From Nitzschia sp. DOCU1 (lineage: Eukaryota; Bacillariophyta; Bacillariophyceae; Bacillariales; Bacillariaceae), in the NCBI GenBank assembly GCA_951394045.1, contig OX595985.1, positions 4,774,001-4,838,000 of the forward strand: a DNA stretch of 64,000 nucleotides, in the 5' to 3' direction. Under the pieces are notes generated by a model that was given only the letters and a program-made list of their open reading frames with translations, had not been told where the DNA came from and did not search any database. Position 1 is the first letter of the stretch. The number at the start of each line of letters is the position of its first letter. Of this stretch, positions 9,431 through 20,335 are shown piece after piece. Made by a program: the position numbers and the translations under genes.

Positions 9431-9670
9431 CTGCTAGTAACCGCGGAAAGAACCGACGACGAAGGGACCGCCGGGGAACCCGGATCGAATTCAGAACTAC
9501 CCTTCTACCGCCCTACTAAAAGGAAGAAGAAAAAGGTAGGAGAAGAAAAACTACCACGTGTTGAACAACAACAACCATAAACTTTTATTCTTGCTATCGA
9601 TAGCAAGAACTGGGAAAGGACGCTTGGAAGAACCAAGCTGACACTAACAGACAATAGTTTTTCGATAACC
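9431..9670 (+). repeat. Left A repeat (A1) of DIRS copy A
   Basis: 240 bp starting CTGCTAGTAACCGCGG and ending just before the gag ATG. It is nearly the same as 15102-15341 and 15488-15727, and related to 28472-28709 on the other strand. Confidence 0.9.
9588..9609. promoter_or_regulatory. Perfect 22-bp palindrome in the A repeat
   Basis: The palindrome is centred on TATCGATA with TTCTTGC / GCAAGAA arms. It recurs unchanged at 15259-15280, 15645-15666 and 28533-28554 (copy B). It could be a protein-binding site or an RNA hairpin near the 5' end of the transcript. Confidence 0.6.
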
Positions 9671-9675
9671 AGATA

Positions 9676-11829
9676 ATGGTCCGTTTCTCTGAAGCCGCCG
9701 CCTCGTTAGCCGAGGCACCTGCCACTTACCATTCTCTCTATGAGAACGTTGACTGGCGTGACGCTCGTTTCGGTGAACAAGCCCGAGTGTATGCCCTCTT
9801 TAGCTCCGCCGACGAAGCTACCTGGAAGACGGGCGCCGCGCTGTACGACGAAGTGAAACGCACGTGGGACGAGATGCCGCAGGGGTACGTGTCAGTGACC
9901 AAGGAAGTTAGCCCGTTGGTCTTTTACCATCATGCTATGGTGTTCCCCCAAGCAATGGGAAACCCGACCCAGCGCGAGTGGAACGACAAGGTGGTGATGT
10001 TCAAGATGGACGTGGTTGGCGCACAAGCGCCTCAGGCTGTCTACTTGCCCTGCCAAGTTGTTCGATGTCATCGGTGGAAACGTCAAGGTTCACCCGTGGA
10101 TCAACTACCTGACGCACTACACTGGCAACGACGGTGCCGACGTTCCCCACGAAGCGGTACCAGCGGATGCACCGGACAGCGTCTACGACAATGTGCGAGT
10201 CCGACACGGAGTGTACTTGCCACCACAAGTGGCCAGCCTCCTCTGCCGTTCAGAAGTCACAGTGGGACAACTCGTTGTGCACTTCAACACATACCTCGAG
10301 ACGTTGCCGGAAGAACAGCGTGGCGACTTCGGCCCCCTGAAGGACTGGCTGCGAGTGGTGGGAACCGCTGGCGGACGTGCTTGAGTGGAACGCTCTCCGC
10401 TTCCCCAACCCGTTAACGTGGACTCCGAGGTCTTAAGCCGGCTGGTTGCTGTCGTAAACGCCGACCTTCCAGGATGGAACCGCCGTGCGGCCGCGCCAGC
10501 GCCCAGTACTTCCGAGCGTGTCCCAGCCGCTGGAAACGACACTAACGTGGAGGTGCTTCGTGTGCTGGCCGAGATCATGGCCGCACAACTCCCTCAAGAC
10601 GCGCTGACGAAGCCGACACCACCAAAAAACCCAGCAGCAAGTGGAAGCTGACTTTGGGCACCCTGCTACGTTTAACGCGTTGCGAGACCGAAGACCAGCT
10701 GCCCGAACTCTACGGAGCAATGGCGAATGCTGGCAAGAGCGAGAAGATCGCAGTGCTCCAATCCTTCTTCGACAAGGCTGGGAGCGAATTGAAGTGCGAA
10801 GTCCCCTTGGCTACCACTGAGATCTGGAGTACACTGGAGAGGCTCGAATTCAGAGCTACCAGCGACTACGTACCCGAACGTGGCATCAATCCTTTCATGG
10901 TGTTGGCGGGCGATGACCGTCACACTGCCATGAGGCGCCAAGCGGAAGAGCACCAGATGTTGCTAGAAGGCGGGGCCAACGCAGCCCAACTCAGCGACGT
11001 GAGAGAACTGCGCAAGTCCAAGACGCTAACCTTCCCCACCACGGAGAAGTACACTCGCAAGACACTGGAGGCTTTCGCGGTTCTGCTCTCCGTTGTTGCG
11101 GGCCGAAACTCTGCTGTTTTTATGACCTTCAAGAGGGACATTGTGGACGGCTTTCGTGGCATTGAGGAAAGGCTACACACGCTGAACGAAGCACACGGTG
11201 GCATGGGACTCATCTACCTGAAGTACCTGTTCGCCATCCGCAGCGAGCTCCAGGATTACTGGGAGCGGTGCAACGAGACACCAGCGGGCCACGTCGACGT
11301 CCCCCGATTTGCTGACCTCCAAAGCAACAGACGCCGAGTGGCTTGGACCCCACCCACCTTACCTATGTCCTACCTTCCAGCGGGCCAAGAGGTGGCCATG
11401 GCCCAACGATCGGTTGGCACGGCCGCGGCCAGCACCGGGACCAGGTCCAATCCCATTTCGTTGGCCAATTCGCCTACGAACAGTGGCGCGACTTCGCCAG
11501 GGCCTCAGCCGGACAAAAATCTAGCTGCCGACCCGGCGCTTTTGGCCTTGGGGGCCCAGATCGGGAAGTTGAAGACCTTCCTCAAGGATATTGCCCCCGT
11601 CGGGGCGTACTCCGCGGCGCCGCCCCGCTTGGCCAACGGGAAGGAGGCGTGCCTCTCTTGGCATTCCAAGGGGCAATGCTATCCGGGCTGTGCCCGCCAG
11701 GCGACCCACGCCCCGCTGAACGCAGCAGACAAGGCGGCGTTGCTGGCGTTCTTTAACAACGGCATCACCGTGAAGGAAGAACGCGACAGGGCCCGTAGAG
11801 GGGGCTCTACTACAGGAGCAAATGCCTGA
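9676..11829 (+). pseudogene. DIRS copy A gag, damaged
   Basis: Alignment with the intact gag of copy B shows the start at ATG 9676, a one-base shift near 10050, an in-frame TGA at 10382-10384 where copy B has an Arg codon, and another shift near 10600. From 10654 the frame is open to the TGA at 11827-11829. The C-terminal part keeps the cysteine/histidine motif CLSWHSKGQC...C...H expected for nucleic acid binding. The protein would form the particle that holds the RNA. The final TGA is in frame with the reverse transcriptase that follows. Confidence 0.85.
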
Positions 11830-14607
11830 GAGAACGGTCGAACGGTGGAGCCCCCGCCGGGGGGCACTGCCGCTTGCAGACCGCTCCCTCAACATACTGG
11901 CACTAGCTCCACGAGCGCGGCTATTACTAGTAGCTACGTAAATGAATTAGGTGAGTATGTTGATCGGGCAAAGTATGTGTATCAAAGGCATGGCTGGCAT
12001 CGAGCATGCAACGAAATGCGCGGCCGCTCCGACATACAGAGTACAATCAGCAAGCTACCGCATCCAGCAGCACCACTGCTCGAACGAGTCAGACGAAACG
12101 GAGTACCGGTCACAGTACAGACCGCCCCCTGGAGTCGTGACACATTGGACTCCCGCTTACTACGGGGTCCCCACCGATCGGCCCTCGACCATGCTGAGTT
12201 CCTGAGGGAAGAATTCACTGACTTTTGCAAAAAAGGTTTTTGGATGATTCTCCCATATGAGCTAGTCAAGGACGAGCCGGGCCTAAGGTTATCTCCGCTA
12301 GGGGTTGTGCCGCAACGAGAGCGGCGACCCCGTATCATAGTGGATTACAGCTTCTATGGGCTGAACAACGAGACGATGAAGCAAGCCCCGCAAGAAGCGA
12401 TGCAGTTCGGTAAGGCAACAGAGAGGCTGACTGACAACATCGCGTTCGCTAACCCCGAGTTTGGGCCCGTCTACGGCTACAAGATCGACATTTCGGACGG
12501 GTTCTACCGTATACCCGTCACGAACACCGGCACCATAAAACTCGGGGTATTATTGCCCCCGGGCGTAATTGGAGACGAGCCGATGGTGGCTTTCCCACTT
12601 ACTTTGCCGATGGGCTGGACCGAATCGCCGCCTTGGTTCTGTGCGTTCACAGAAACAGCGTGCGATCTGGCAAATTCAGATTTGCGACGAGGCAAGCGAT
12701 ACCCACCGCATCGATTGGAGGATCAAGCCGGAAAGGAAGACTACTTGGCCAGTCAAGAGCTCGGGGAAGACGACTACCCCCGCAGAGCTACCTCACGATC
12801 ACACCGGCCCCTTCTACACAGGAGGCCGCTAGCTACAGCGGATGTCTTTGTGGATGATTTTTGTGGGGTGGGACAAGATCACCCCAGCAACCCCATGCAG
12901 AACCAACGACGCACTGTCCTCCACAACATCGATAAGGTTTTCAGGCCCAACGATGAAGAGGACCCGTCGTTCAGAAAAGAGCCCATCTCCCAGAGCAAGC
13001 TGGACAAGGGGGATGCGGCGGTACAAGACAAAAAACGATTTCTAGGTTGGGATTTTGGAACGAAATCCAAAACCCTGCAAAAGGCCGGGCACCGCAGAGA
13101 AAAGGCGTTGGCGTCGATTGCAGACGCCCTAGCCTCAAAACGGGTCGGACATCAAAAATGGGACAGTCTGACTGGACAACTACAAAGTCTAGTACCAGGC
13201 ATGCCGGGATCACTAGGGCAATTTTCTATCTTGCGCGCGGCACGCCATCAAGGCGATGATACACGAGTAAGGATAACCGGCGCCGTCCAAGAACAACTCA
13301 GGACATTCCAAGACTTACTACAGGATACTGAGCCGGTCCTACTAGAGGAGTTGGTGCCGGGCCGACATATCGACATCGGAGCCAGCGACGCCGCCAAGAA
13401 AGGCATGGGCGGCGTCTGGTTTTTAGCAGATGGCGCAGCGCTCGTCTGGCGCGAGCCTTTCAAAGCTGCCATCCAACAACGATTGATTTCAAGCAAAAAA
13501 CCCCGAGGTACCGTCTCTATCTCGGACCTGGAGACAACCTCGATGGTCGCACATCAAGCCGTTCGGGCGCAAGAGAGCGAGATCTACGGGGAAACTCTGC
13601 ACAGCCTTGCAGATAATACCAATGCTGTCGCTTGGCGAGTAAAAGGGTCGACAACTACCACCAAACCAGCAGCCTATATCTTGCGGCAAGCAGCGTTTTT
13701 GACGCGCCAACATCGAGCAGTTTTCACCTGGAACCACATAGCAGGCGAAGACAACAAGATGGCGGATGATGCCAGCCGCCTATGGGATCTAAGTGACGAG
13801 CAGTTTCTAACCTATTTTAATGCTAACTATCCACAGCCGACCTCCTGGAAACTCTGCAAGGTGCCGAGAGAATGGAGTTTGAGACTGACATCCGCCTTGT
13901 TGCAGAGGACATCCAATGTGGTGTCACTTCACGACGTACCCAGGCGCAGCGATCCAGCTGGGACATCTGGCTCGAGTTCTGCACCCGCTACAACCTCGAT
14001 CCCATGCTGGGGGACCGAGAGGACCCCATCCCAATTCTCCAGATCTTCATGCGGCGATACCGGGATGGCCGAACAGCACCCTCTGGGCAGCCGGTCCGCG
14101 CTCGAACAGCGGAAGACGCCCTACGTCAGGTGGCGCAGACGATGGCCGTCTTGGGGACCCCGGACCCAAGAAAGGACAGCACAGGCCGAATCGACTTCCG
14201 TATCACCCGACAACTCGCGGCTTGGAAGAAACAAGACCCCCCATCGCAACGCAAAAAGCCCGTTCCGAAGGTTGTCCTCGACGATCTCACGACGGCCGCA
14301 TGGGCCTCCCAGCGACACCACCACCAAGTGGGATCCGACCTGCTGTGGATTGGCGTCTTCTGGCTTCTCCGACCGAGCGAGTACCTCCGAACATCCCATC
14401 GCGACCAGCGCCCGTTTAAACTGCAAGACGTCTCGTTTCGGATACCAGGGGGGCGCACCAAGAGAGCGACCCACATCCCGCTCGAAGAGCTCAACACCGC
14501 TGAAAAAGCAAACCTCCACTTCGAACTCCAGAAGAACGGAGTCATGGGCGAAGACATCTGGGCCTCCCGCACCGGAGACCCCCTTCGATGCCCGGTCCAA
14601 GCCTTGA
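11830..14607 (+). CDS. DIRS copy A reverse transcriptase / RNase H
   Basis: The frame is open directly after the gag TGA, with no other stop until 14607; an ATG-independent start by readthrough is plausible. Reverse transcriptase motifs include KIDISDGFYRIPV (first Asp) and VFVDDFCG (the YxDD-box variant) near residues 220 and 335. RNase H follows with GASDAAKKGMGG, HSLADNTNAV and AGEDNKMADDASRL, supplying the acidic residues. The last 240 or so residues overlap the recombinase gene in another frame and look unrelated to protein sequence. No aspartic protease or DDE integrase is present, as expected for this class. Confidence 0.88.
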   Translation, partial: ENGRTVEPPPGGTAACRPLPQHTGTSSTSAAITSSYVNELGEYVDRAKYVYQRHGWHRACNEMRGRSDIQSTISKLPHPAAPLLERVRRNGVPVTVQTAPWSRDTLDSRLLRGPHRSALDHAEFLREEFTDFCKKGFWMILPYELVKDEPGLRLSPLGVVPQRERRPRIIVDYSFYGLNNETMKQAPQEAMQFGKATERLTDNIAFANPEFGPVYGYKIDISDGFYRIPVTNTGTIKLGVLLPPGVIGDEPMVAFPLTLPMGWTESPPWFCAFTETACDLANSDLRRGKRYPPHRLEDQAGKEDYLASQELGEDDYPRRATSRSHRPLLHRRPLATADVFVDDFCGVGQDHPSNPMQNQRRTVLHNIDKVFRPNDEEDPSFRKEPISQSKLDKGDAAVQDKKRFLGWDFGTKSKTLQKAGHRREKALASIADALASKRVGHQKWDSLTGQLQSLVPGMPGSLGQFSILRAARHQGDDTRVRITGAVQEQLRTFQDLLQDTEPVLLEELVPGRHIDIGASDAAKKGMGGVWFLADGAALVWREPFKAAIQQRLISSKKPRGTVSISDLETTSMVAHQAVRAQESEIYGETLHSLADNTNAVAWRVKGSTTTTKPAAYILRQAAFLTRQHRAVFTWNHIAGEDNKMADDASRLWDLSDEQFLTYFNANYPQPTSWKLCKVPREWSLRLTSALLQRTSNVVSLHDVPRRSDPAGTSGSSSAPATTSIPCWGTERTPSQFSRSSCGDTGMAEQHPLGSRSALEQRKTPYVRWRRRWPSWGPRTQERTAQAESTSVSPDNSRLGRNKTPHRNAKSPFRRLSSTISRRPHGPPSDTTTKWDPTCCGLASSGFSDRASTSEHPIATSARLNCKTSRFGYQGGAPRERPTSRSKSSTPLKKQTSTSNSRRTESWAKTSGPPAPETPFDARSKP

Positions 14608-14939
14608 TACGAAGAGTGAACGAGTTGAGAGAAAAGAATGCGGCAGCCGACACGCCTCTGCACCGTTTCTTTGATGCCTCAGGGCGAGCATGCTCGATCA
14701 CCGACACTCAAATGACCGCCCTGCTCAAGATATACGCGCGCGCCCGCCTCCTCGACGTGGACGTCTCTATCGGCGCCATCCGCGCGACCGCTGCCACCGC
14801 CCTCCTCAATGCTCAAGTCAACGTCACCTTGATCAAACTAGTAGGTCGCTGGCGCTCCGACGAAGTTATGCGATACTTCCACACTCAAGCGGATACTACC
14901 GAACCGCTTGCACCTGCAATTCTCGCAAACCTCCCTTAA
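13872..14939 (+). CDS. DIRS copy A tyrosine recombinase
   Basis: A 355-residue protein overlapping the end of the reverse transcriptase frame. It has an N-terminal core-binding-like segment, then LLRPSEYLR with the first catalytic Arg, AIRATAATALLNA with the second Arg, VGRWRS, and MRYFHTQ with the candidate nucleophile Tyr. The family uses this enzyme to insert circular DNA without target duplication. The His usually three residues before the second Arg is replaced by Gly in both copies here. The frame is complete. Confidence 0.87.
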   Translation: MEFETDIRLVAEDIQCGVTSRRTQAQRSSWDIWLEFCTRYNLDPMLGDREDPIPILQIFMRRYRDGRTAPSGQPVRARTAEDALRQVAQTMAVLGTPDPRKDSTGRIDFRITRQLAAWKKQDPPSQRKKPVPKVVLDDLTTAAWASQRHHHQVGSDLLWIGVFWLLRPSEYLRTSHRDQRPFKLQDVSFRIPGGRTKRATHIPLEELNTAEKANLHFELQKNGVMGEDIWASRTGDPLRCPVQALIRRVNELREKNAAADTPLHRFFDASGRACSITDTQMTALLKIYARARLLDVDVSIGAIRATAATALLNAQVNVTLIKLVGRWRSDEVMRYFHTQADTTEPLAPAILANLP

Positions 14940-14971
14940 CCCCAACCACCGCCCTGCCTATGGCCTTGATG

Positions 14972-15101
14972 GAGAAAAATTCACTCGAAGGAGTCAAACG
15001 CGTGCGTGGGACCCCTTTCTAGTAAACACGTCAATTGCCACAGAGACAATAGAAGTGGAGCGGTTCCTAGAGCGAGCTGCTGTAAGAATGAAGGCGGCTC
15101 G
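14972..15101 (+). repeat. B repeat 1 of DIRS copy A
   Basis: 130 bp starting GAGAAAAATTCACTCG, repeated at 15358-15487 and 15744-15873, exactly 386 bp apart. Confidence 0.88.
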
Positions 15102-15341
15102 CTGCTAGTAACCGCGGAAAGAACGGACGACGAAGGGACCGCCGGGGAACCCGGATCGAATTCAGAACTACCCTTCTACCGCCCTACTAAAAGGAAGAAG
15201 AAAAAGGTAGGAGAAGAAAAACTACCACGTGTTGAACAACAACAACCATAAACTTTTATTCTTGCTATCGATAGCAAGAACTGGGAAAGGACGCTTGGAA
15301 GAACCAAGCTGACACTAACAGACAATAGTTTTTCGATAACC
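15102..15341 (+). repeat. A repeat 2 of DIRS copy A
   Basis: Same 240-bp sequence as 9431-9670 apart from a few substitutions; contains the 22-bp palindrome. Confidence 0.88.
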
Positions 15342-15357
15342 CACCGCGCCCACCCTC

Positions 15358-15487
15358 GAGAAAAATTCACTCGAAGGAGTCAAACGCGTGCGTGGGACCC
15401 CTTTCTAGTAAACACGTCAATTGCCACAGAGACAATAGAAGTGGAGCGGTTCCTAGAGCAAGCTGCCGTAAGAATGAAGGCGGCTCG
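15358..15487 (+). repeat. B repeat 2 of DIRS copy A
   Basis: Second copy of the B unit. A 16-bp linker starting CACCGCGCC joins the preceding A repeat to it. Confidence 0.85.
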
Positions 15488-15727
15488 CTGCTAGTAACCG
15501 CGGAAAGAACGGACGACGAAGGGACCGCCGGGGAACCCGGATCGAATTCAGAACTACCCTTCTACCGCCCTACTAAAAGGAAGAAGAAAAAGGTAGGAGA
15601 AGAAAAACTACCACGTGTTGAACAACAACAACCATAAACTTTTATTCTTGCTATCGATAGCAAGAACTGGGAAAGGACGCTTGGAAGAACCAAGCTGACA
15701 CTAACAGACAATAGTTTTTCGATAACC
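15488..15727 (+). repeat. A repeat 3 of DIRS copy A (extra copy)
   Basis: Third A unit, 386 bp after A2. Canonical split-repeat elements have only two A units. Confidence 0.85.
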
Positions 15728-15743
15728 CACCGCGCCCACCCTC

Positions 15744-15873
15744 GAGAAAAATTCACTCGAAGGAGTCAAACGCGTGCGTGGGACCCCTTTCTAGTAAACA
15801 CGTCAATTGCCACAGAGACAATAGAAGTGGAGCGGTTCCTAGAGCGAGCTGCCGTAAGAATGAAGGCGGCTCG
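15744..15873 (+). repeat. B repeat 3 of DIRS copy A, right end of the element
   Basis: Last B unit. Similarity ends at about 15873, where unrelated flank begins. Confidence 0.85.
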
Positions 15874-17160
15874 CCAAGGGAAGATGGGAGAAGGGGGTGG
15901 CGGGGCGACCCCTCTCTCTGAGCAAATAGGAAGGTACGATTTGGGTATGGTGTGGGTACCGACATAGTTACTGCCTGCAGTCGAGAGAACTGTATTGGAA
16001 TACGGGGTTGGAAAAGTCCAAAACCGCACCGAATCACTTGGAAAAGTCCAAAACCGTTTGGAAAAGTCCATTCCCGGAGTCTAATCCCAATTATGGTTCA
16101 ACGATCACCCCTCCGTGATTTTGATAGAATCCAGATCACAACAAGTTCGCCATTGCGGTGTGGCTATTTTAGGCGATCTAATACGGTTCTCTTTGTCTGC
16201 TTTCAGGGTTCTTCGTCGTCGCTCCCGGAGTGGAATGGATTCCACGGGTATTGAATGGATTCCACAGGCGCGGAATGAAGTCCGGCCCTATTTCTCGAGC
16301 CCCCCCCCCCTCGGGGACGAGTGGTTCTTTGATGGAAACGAGTTATTTAATAAAACGCGAACACATGAGAACGCCTTTGTAACTCTTTTCCTATTGGATA
16401 TTTGCTATGTTCCTCGTGAGAATTATTAAGCCTATCTTAGCTGAGCGGAAGGGTTCATGACACCCCTTTCTCCAAATGGAAATGAGTATACGAACAGCGG
16501 GCTTCGCTTTACGCCGTGTGACTATTCGCCATGTTCCGCGATAGGACCGTTCCAGATGGAAGGAAACAACAATAGCGGCTCGGCCGTGGCTTCGTAGAGC
16601 AGGAAGCTACAAATAATGAATTGTAGCACATTGTAGTTGTTGTTTATCAGCAGCCGGGGCTTTGAAAAAGAAGTCACACCGATTCGAAGTTGATTGTTGC
16701 ATTCGTTGTATCCTCTCAAAAGAACAAACGACCAATGAGTTCAACAAAACAGTGGCAGCGCGGCAGCAACTTCATAGAAGTAGCCACGAATAATGAAGTG
16801 TATTGTATTGCAGTTGTAGTGGCCGTGGCGAGAAATCATCGACTGAGTGACGCGGAGCCACTCAAAACGTAACAAGAGTAAAGGTCATTACAACAAATTA
16901 TTATGGCATTACAGCACGGGATACGGACACCCGGCTTGACTAACTTGACTACAAGCTGCCACTCCTTCGGGGAAATAATGGTCCCCTCGATGGGAGACGG
17001 AGCTAGGGATCCGATCACATCGCACTATCCTCGTCCAAGACCATCAACCTCCAGTAGGACCACCATCATCATCATTATAATCGACCGAGGTACCTGCCCC
17101 ATCGCAGGACGTCCGACACAAACAGCCAACAAGGTTTGGCCATCCCCTCGACGAGTCGGA
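15874..17160. other. Flank between DIRS A and copia C, with short palindromic repeats
   Basis: Three TTGGAAAAGTCC units lie at 16013-16071 and GGAATGGATTCCAC-type palindromes at 16231-16270, matching those left of the DIRS element. A C-run lies near 16303. The part from about 16870 to 17160 may be the 3' untranslated region or LTR of copia C, but no matching copy was found on its other side. Confidence 0.45.
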
Positions 17161-17166
17161 CGCGAA

Positions 17167-18020
17167 CTAGAACAATACCTGTCTAGCAAGCTCCTTTCGC
17201 TCCGCCCCATTTTGTATCTTGGTAAGCATGTCGGCCAGGTTTGCCTTGGTATTGACATAGCCGATGCGAAGTATATCAGCCGCAGCCTTCGACCGCACGT
17301 AATGGTATGCGATCGAATTCGACTTTTTCTTCAACGTCGACTCGGGCACGCTTGTATTGCAAACAACCGACATATTATCCATGAGAACATGGGCATACCC
17401 ATCAATTGGCACACCCAGCATTCGTAGTTTGTAGCATAGGGCTTCCAAGAGCTCAACGCCTGTCTTCAAAGCCATAAACTCCGAGCCAAAAGAGCTCGTT
17501 TCAATAGAATTTTGTTTCTTCGAATACCAAACAATTGGGGCACGATTAACCCAAATTAATACACCTGTTCTTGATTGACGAGTAACAACGTTAGCAGCAT
17601 GGGAAGCATCAACAAACATGACAATTACCACGGGTTTTCCAAGGGGAGTTGGCGCATCAGGCGGCCAATCATCACTCGCCCAGGGATAAAATTCTTTCCA
17701 TTCATGCTTGGGCAAATCCGGTAAGTGGTCCGGATACCCATCATCCATGACAAGGTTAGATCGCTCATGATTATTCAAATATGCGAAAACGTGGAGGGCT
17801 GCCTTCAGATGACCATCCCTCGGACAGGCATTGTACGCAGCCAGCATCGATGTCTCAGCACAAATGTCAATCCGACCGAGCTCCACAATCCAACGCAAAA
17901 TTCCGACACACTGCATATAAAAAGTAGCGCCTTCATCATTGAGTAGCGGGGTAACATCCAATTCCGGCTTGTAACCTGAAGGAAATGGTGCGCTTGCCCC
18001 AGATTTTAATTCCAGTTCAT
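17167..18020 (-). pseudogene. Copia C RNase H
   Basis: The frame carries ELDVTPLLN...YMQCVGILRW, then MFVDASHAANVVTRQSRTG (RNase H Asp), SSFGSEFMALK (Glu), LMDNMSVV (Asp), and the C-terminal KANLADMLTK motif that marks the end of copia pol. Confidence 0.8.
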
Positions 18021-19538
18021 ATGCGCGAGCCTCGATTTAATCACACGAATTGCCTCCTTGATGTAGTCCCCCGAACCAATCGCCCATTTCGGTTGAGGGT
18101 CACCATCGATCCAAAACTTTGAAATTGTTGCACCAAGATATCGCGTAGGCTCTCCAACCGAGTCCTCTTTCAGCAAGAAACGCTTGTTGAGATCATCAAG
18201 AATAGATTTTGGGTCCATACTTATCGCGAGCAAATCGTCCGTGTAGACCAACAGATACTCATAATATTTTTCACCATTCGGCTTGACGGCCTCTCGGAAC
18301 CAAACATCCATATCAGCACGGCACGGAGTGAACCCCAATTCCTCTCGAAGAGTCTTGGCGCAGTAACTTCTCCATGAAAATCCTGCAGATTTTAATCCAT
18401 AGAGTGCCTTTACTATCACAGCCGTCTTGCCTTGTAGTGCTCCGAACTCAGGTCCAAGTATAGTGTGGACTCTTTCGGCGCACGGTGCATTTAGGTAAGT
18501 GCCTGCTATATCGGCAGAGAGAACAGACAGTCCATTCAAGGACGCAAGTAAGAATGCAAGACGAATACTTTCCCTTGTCACAACGCTCGCATAGGTGACA
18601 GAAGAAGGCGGTTCAGTTTGGTCGCCCCTCGTGCATATCCTCGCCTTGCGGGTCAGGTCCATCTTCACGTCGAAGACGACCATCAAATCGATCAGCTGCG
18701 ATCCAACTGGGACTTTCTCTTCCGAATCAAGTACTTTGAGAGCCGGTAAAACCGTCTTGACTTCCTTGGCCATGGCGTTGGCCCAGTGCTGAGTCCCCGT
18801 CTCGCGATCGATTTCCAGTGCACGAGCCACATCCATCGGTCCGGGAACTTCAATTCCGAACTTCTCATTATTGCGTCGCACGGCACGGCGTTTCACGGCT
18901 TTTAAAACACTGTCCCTTTTCTTGAGAGTGAACGGAACCCACCACGCAAAGGCCGGTTCCGAAACAAGCTTATTTGCCACCGCGTATTCAGCCAGTTGGG
19001 CTGGGTATGCTTCCTTCGCATCTCTCAGGGGAATCCAAATTGTGCTTCCGTCATTTAATTCGGCACAAATTTCCCAGCCCTTTGTAGTGCGCTTTGGGAT
19101 TTTCTGTCCTGCGCGTTTGATGAAACCATCGTCGGTTTTCAGAGCCGTACCGTCACGCCTGTGGTCGACAAACTCCTTAACAAAAGCAACTGAATACCCT
19201 TCATCGTCCACAGACTCCATTATCGATTCAACAATTTGGTTAGCTGTGACAGATTCTACATCTCCATTAGCCCAAACGACCTCATATTGGGCGGTGTCAA
19301 GCAAAGGGTTCTCGTGATACTGCCCGATGAAGTCTCCCCTTGCATCTCGTTTGCGCCCCCGAATAACACCCGTCAGAACATTGTTACTGTCCCCTGTAGC
19401 TTTACGTATCTTCGTTGACACGTAGTGATCGTACTCAAGGGGTTTGTCTTCTTCGTCGAAGGGAGGCGGAACAAACTCCTTATCCTGTTCATCAATATCA
19501 TTTGTTTCATCATCCTCGTAGGGAATAAAAACTGGCAC
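18006..19538 (-). pseudogene. Copia C linker and reverse transcriptase
   Basis: The 510-residue frame begins with an acidic linker, then the NPLLDT/ANGDVE module, WWVPFTLKKRD, and the reverse transcriptase: LSADIAGTYLNAP for the first Asp and YTDDLLAIS for the catalytic pair. It ends at a stop near 18006, where one base is out of register with the RNase H frame. Confidence 0.8.
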
Positions 19539-20335
19539 ATTGTCCTCTGCCCGAATAAAACATTATCACCATCGTCTGGTTTTATTTCAATACCTTTAAT
19601 TCGCTCGCCAAGCTTTGCCGCCAGCTTCTCGGTGAACTCCTTCTTCATCTGCTTTATATCCTCGTTTTGAAGCTCATCCTGCGAGAGTGGAATAACAGAA
19701 GAACGATGCAAAATACTGCCGTTCAAGGTGAGAACTGCTTGGCAGAGAACATTGGGAACATCAAAACTTGGCCCAAGCCAACGGCACAATTGGTTCTGAG
19801 GTTGACTTGATTCGCGGGGCGACCGAGCCCAGCACCAATCATAAAAACCAAAATTGATCAAGTGTGAAATATCCGCCGTGTCCCCTGCGGCTATCGTTGC
19901 TGCGCATTCACCGTTCTGCTCAGGATGACCTAGGGCAGTGTAACTTCGTTGTTCCGTGCACGTCGCATAGCAGCGGTCCCAGAAACAGGCAGGAACATTG
20001 CGGGCCAGCATCGTCCGCTCGTAGAGCCGACTGACCTCGCGAATTGCGTTTTCGGCTTGGGACTGATTGTGTTGATACGGTTCGACTGGTAAAATGGGAA
20101 CTTGAGCTCGTTGACATCGCTTCAAGAATTCGCCTTTAGTGAGAGAGAGAGCAGAGTCAGGAATTATGGATTCTGGGAATCCGACGGTGCGGAAAACCTT
20201 GTCCAATGTAGTGTGAACTTCAGATTCTTTCGGGAGTGGAAAACCAGCTACCCATTGAAATGGCGTCGAGTAGACAGCCATGCAAGTGTTGCCTTCGAGT
20301 GACTTTGTGGGACCGAACTTCACATCAACAAACAT
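19373..20335 (-). pseudogene. Copia C integrase core
   Basis: DDE-type integrase residues are seen in MFVDVKFG (first Asp), IIPDSALS (second Asp) and NQSQAENAIREV (Glu). The frame is shifted relative to both the protease and the reverse transcriptase. The overlap with the next frame at 19373-19538 marks the second frameshift. Confidence 0.75.

Larger units (their letters stand above)
9431..15873 (+). mobile_element. DIRS-like tyrosine-recombinase retrotransposon, copy A
   Basis: Gene order is gag, reverse transcriptase/RNase H, tyrosine recombinase, with split direct repeats instead of LTRs. The repeat layout is A1 (9431-9670), genes, B1 (14972-15101), A2 (15102-15341), B2 (15358-15487), A3 (15488-15727), B3 (15744-15873). 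The usual Ngaro/PAT-type layout would be A1-genes-B1-A2-B2, so one 386-bp B-A unit is extra. The gag is damaged; the other two genes are open. Confidence 0.88.

Noticed and set aside
11845..11847. GTG at 11845 as a true start of DIRS A reverse transcriptase
   Set aside because: The frame is open from the gag stop onward, conserved upstream in copy B, and eukaryotic initiation at GTG is unlikely; readthrough fits better.
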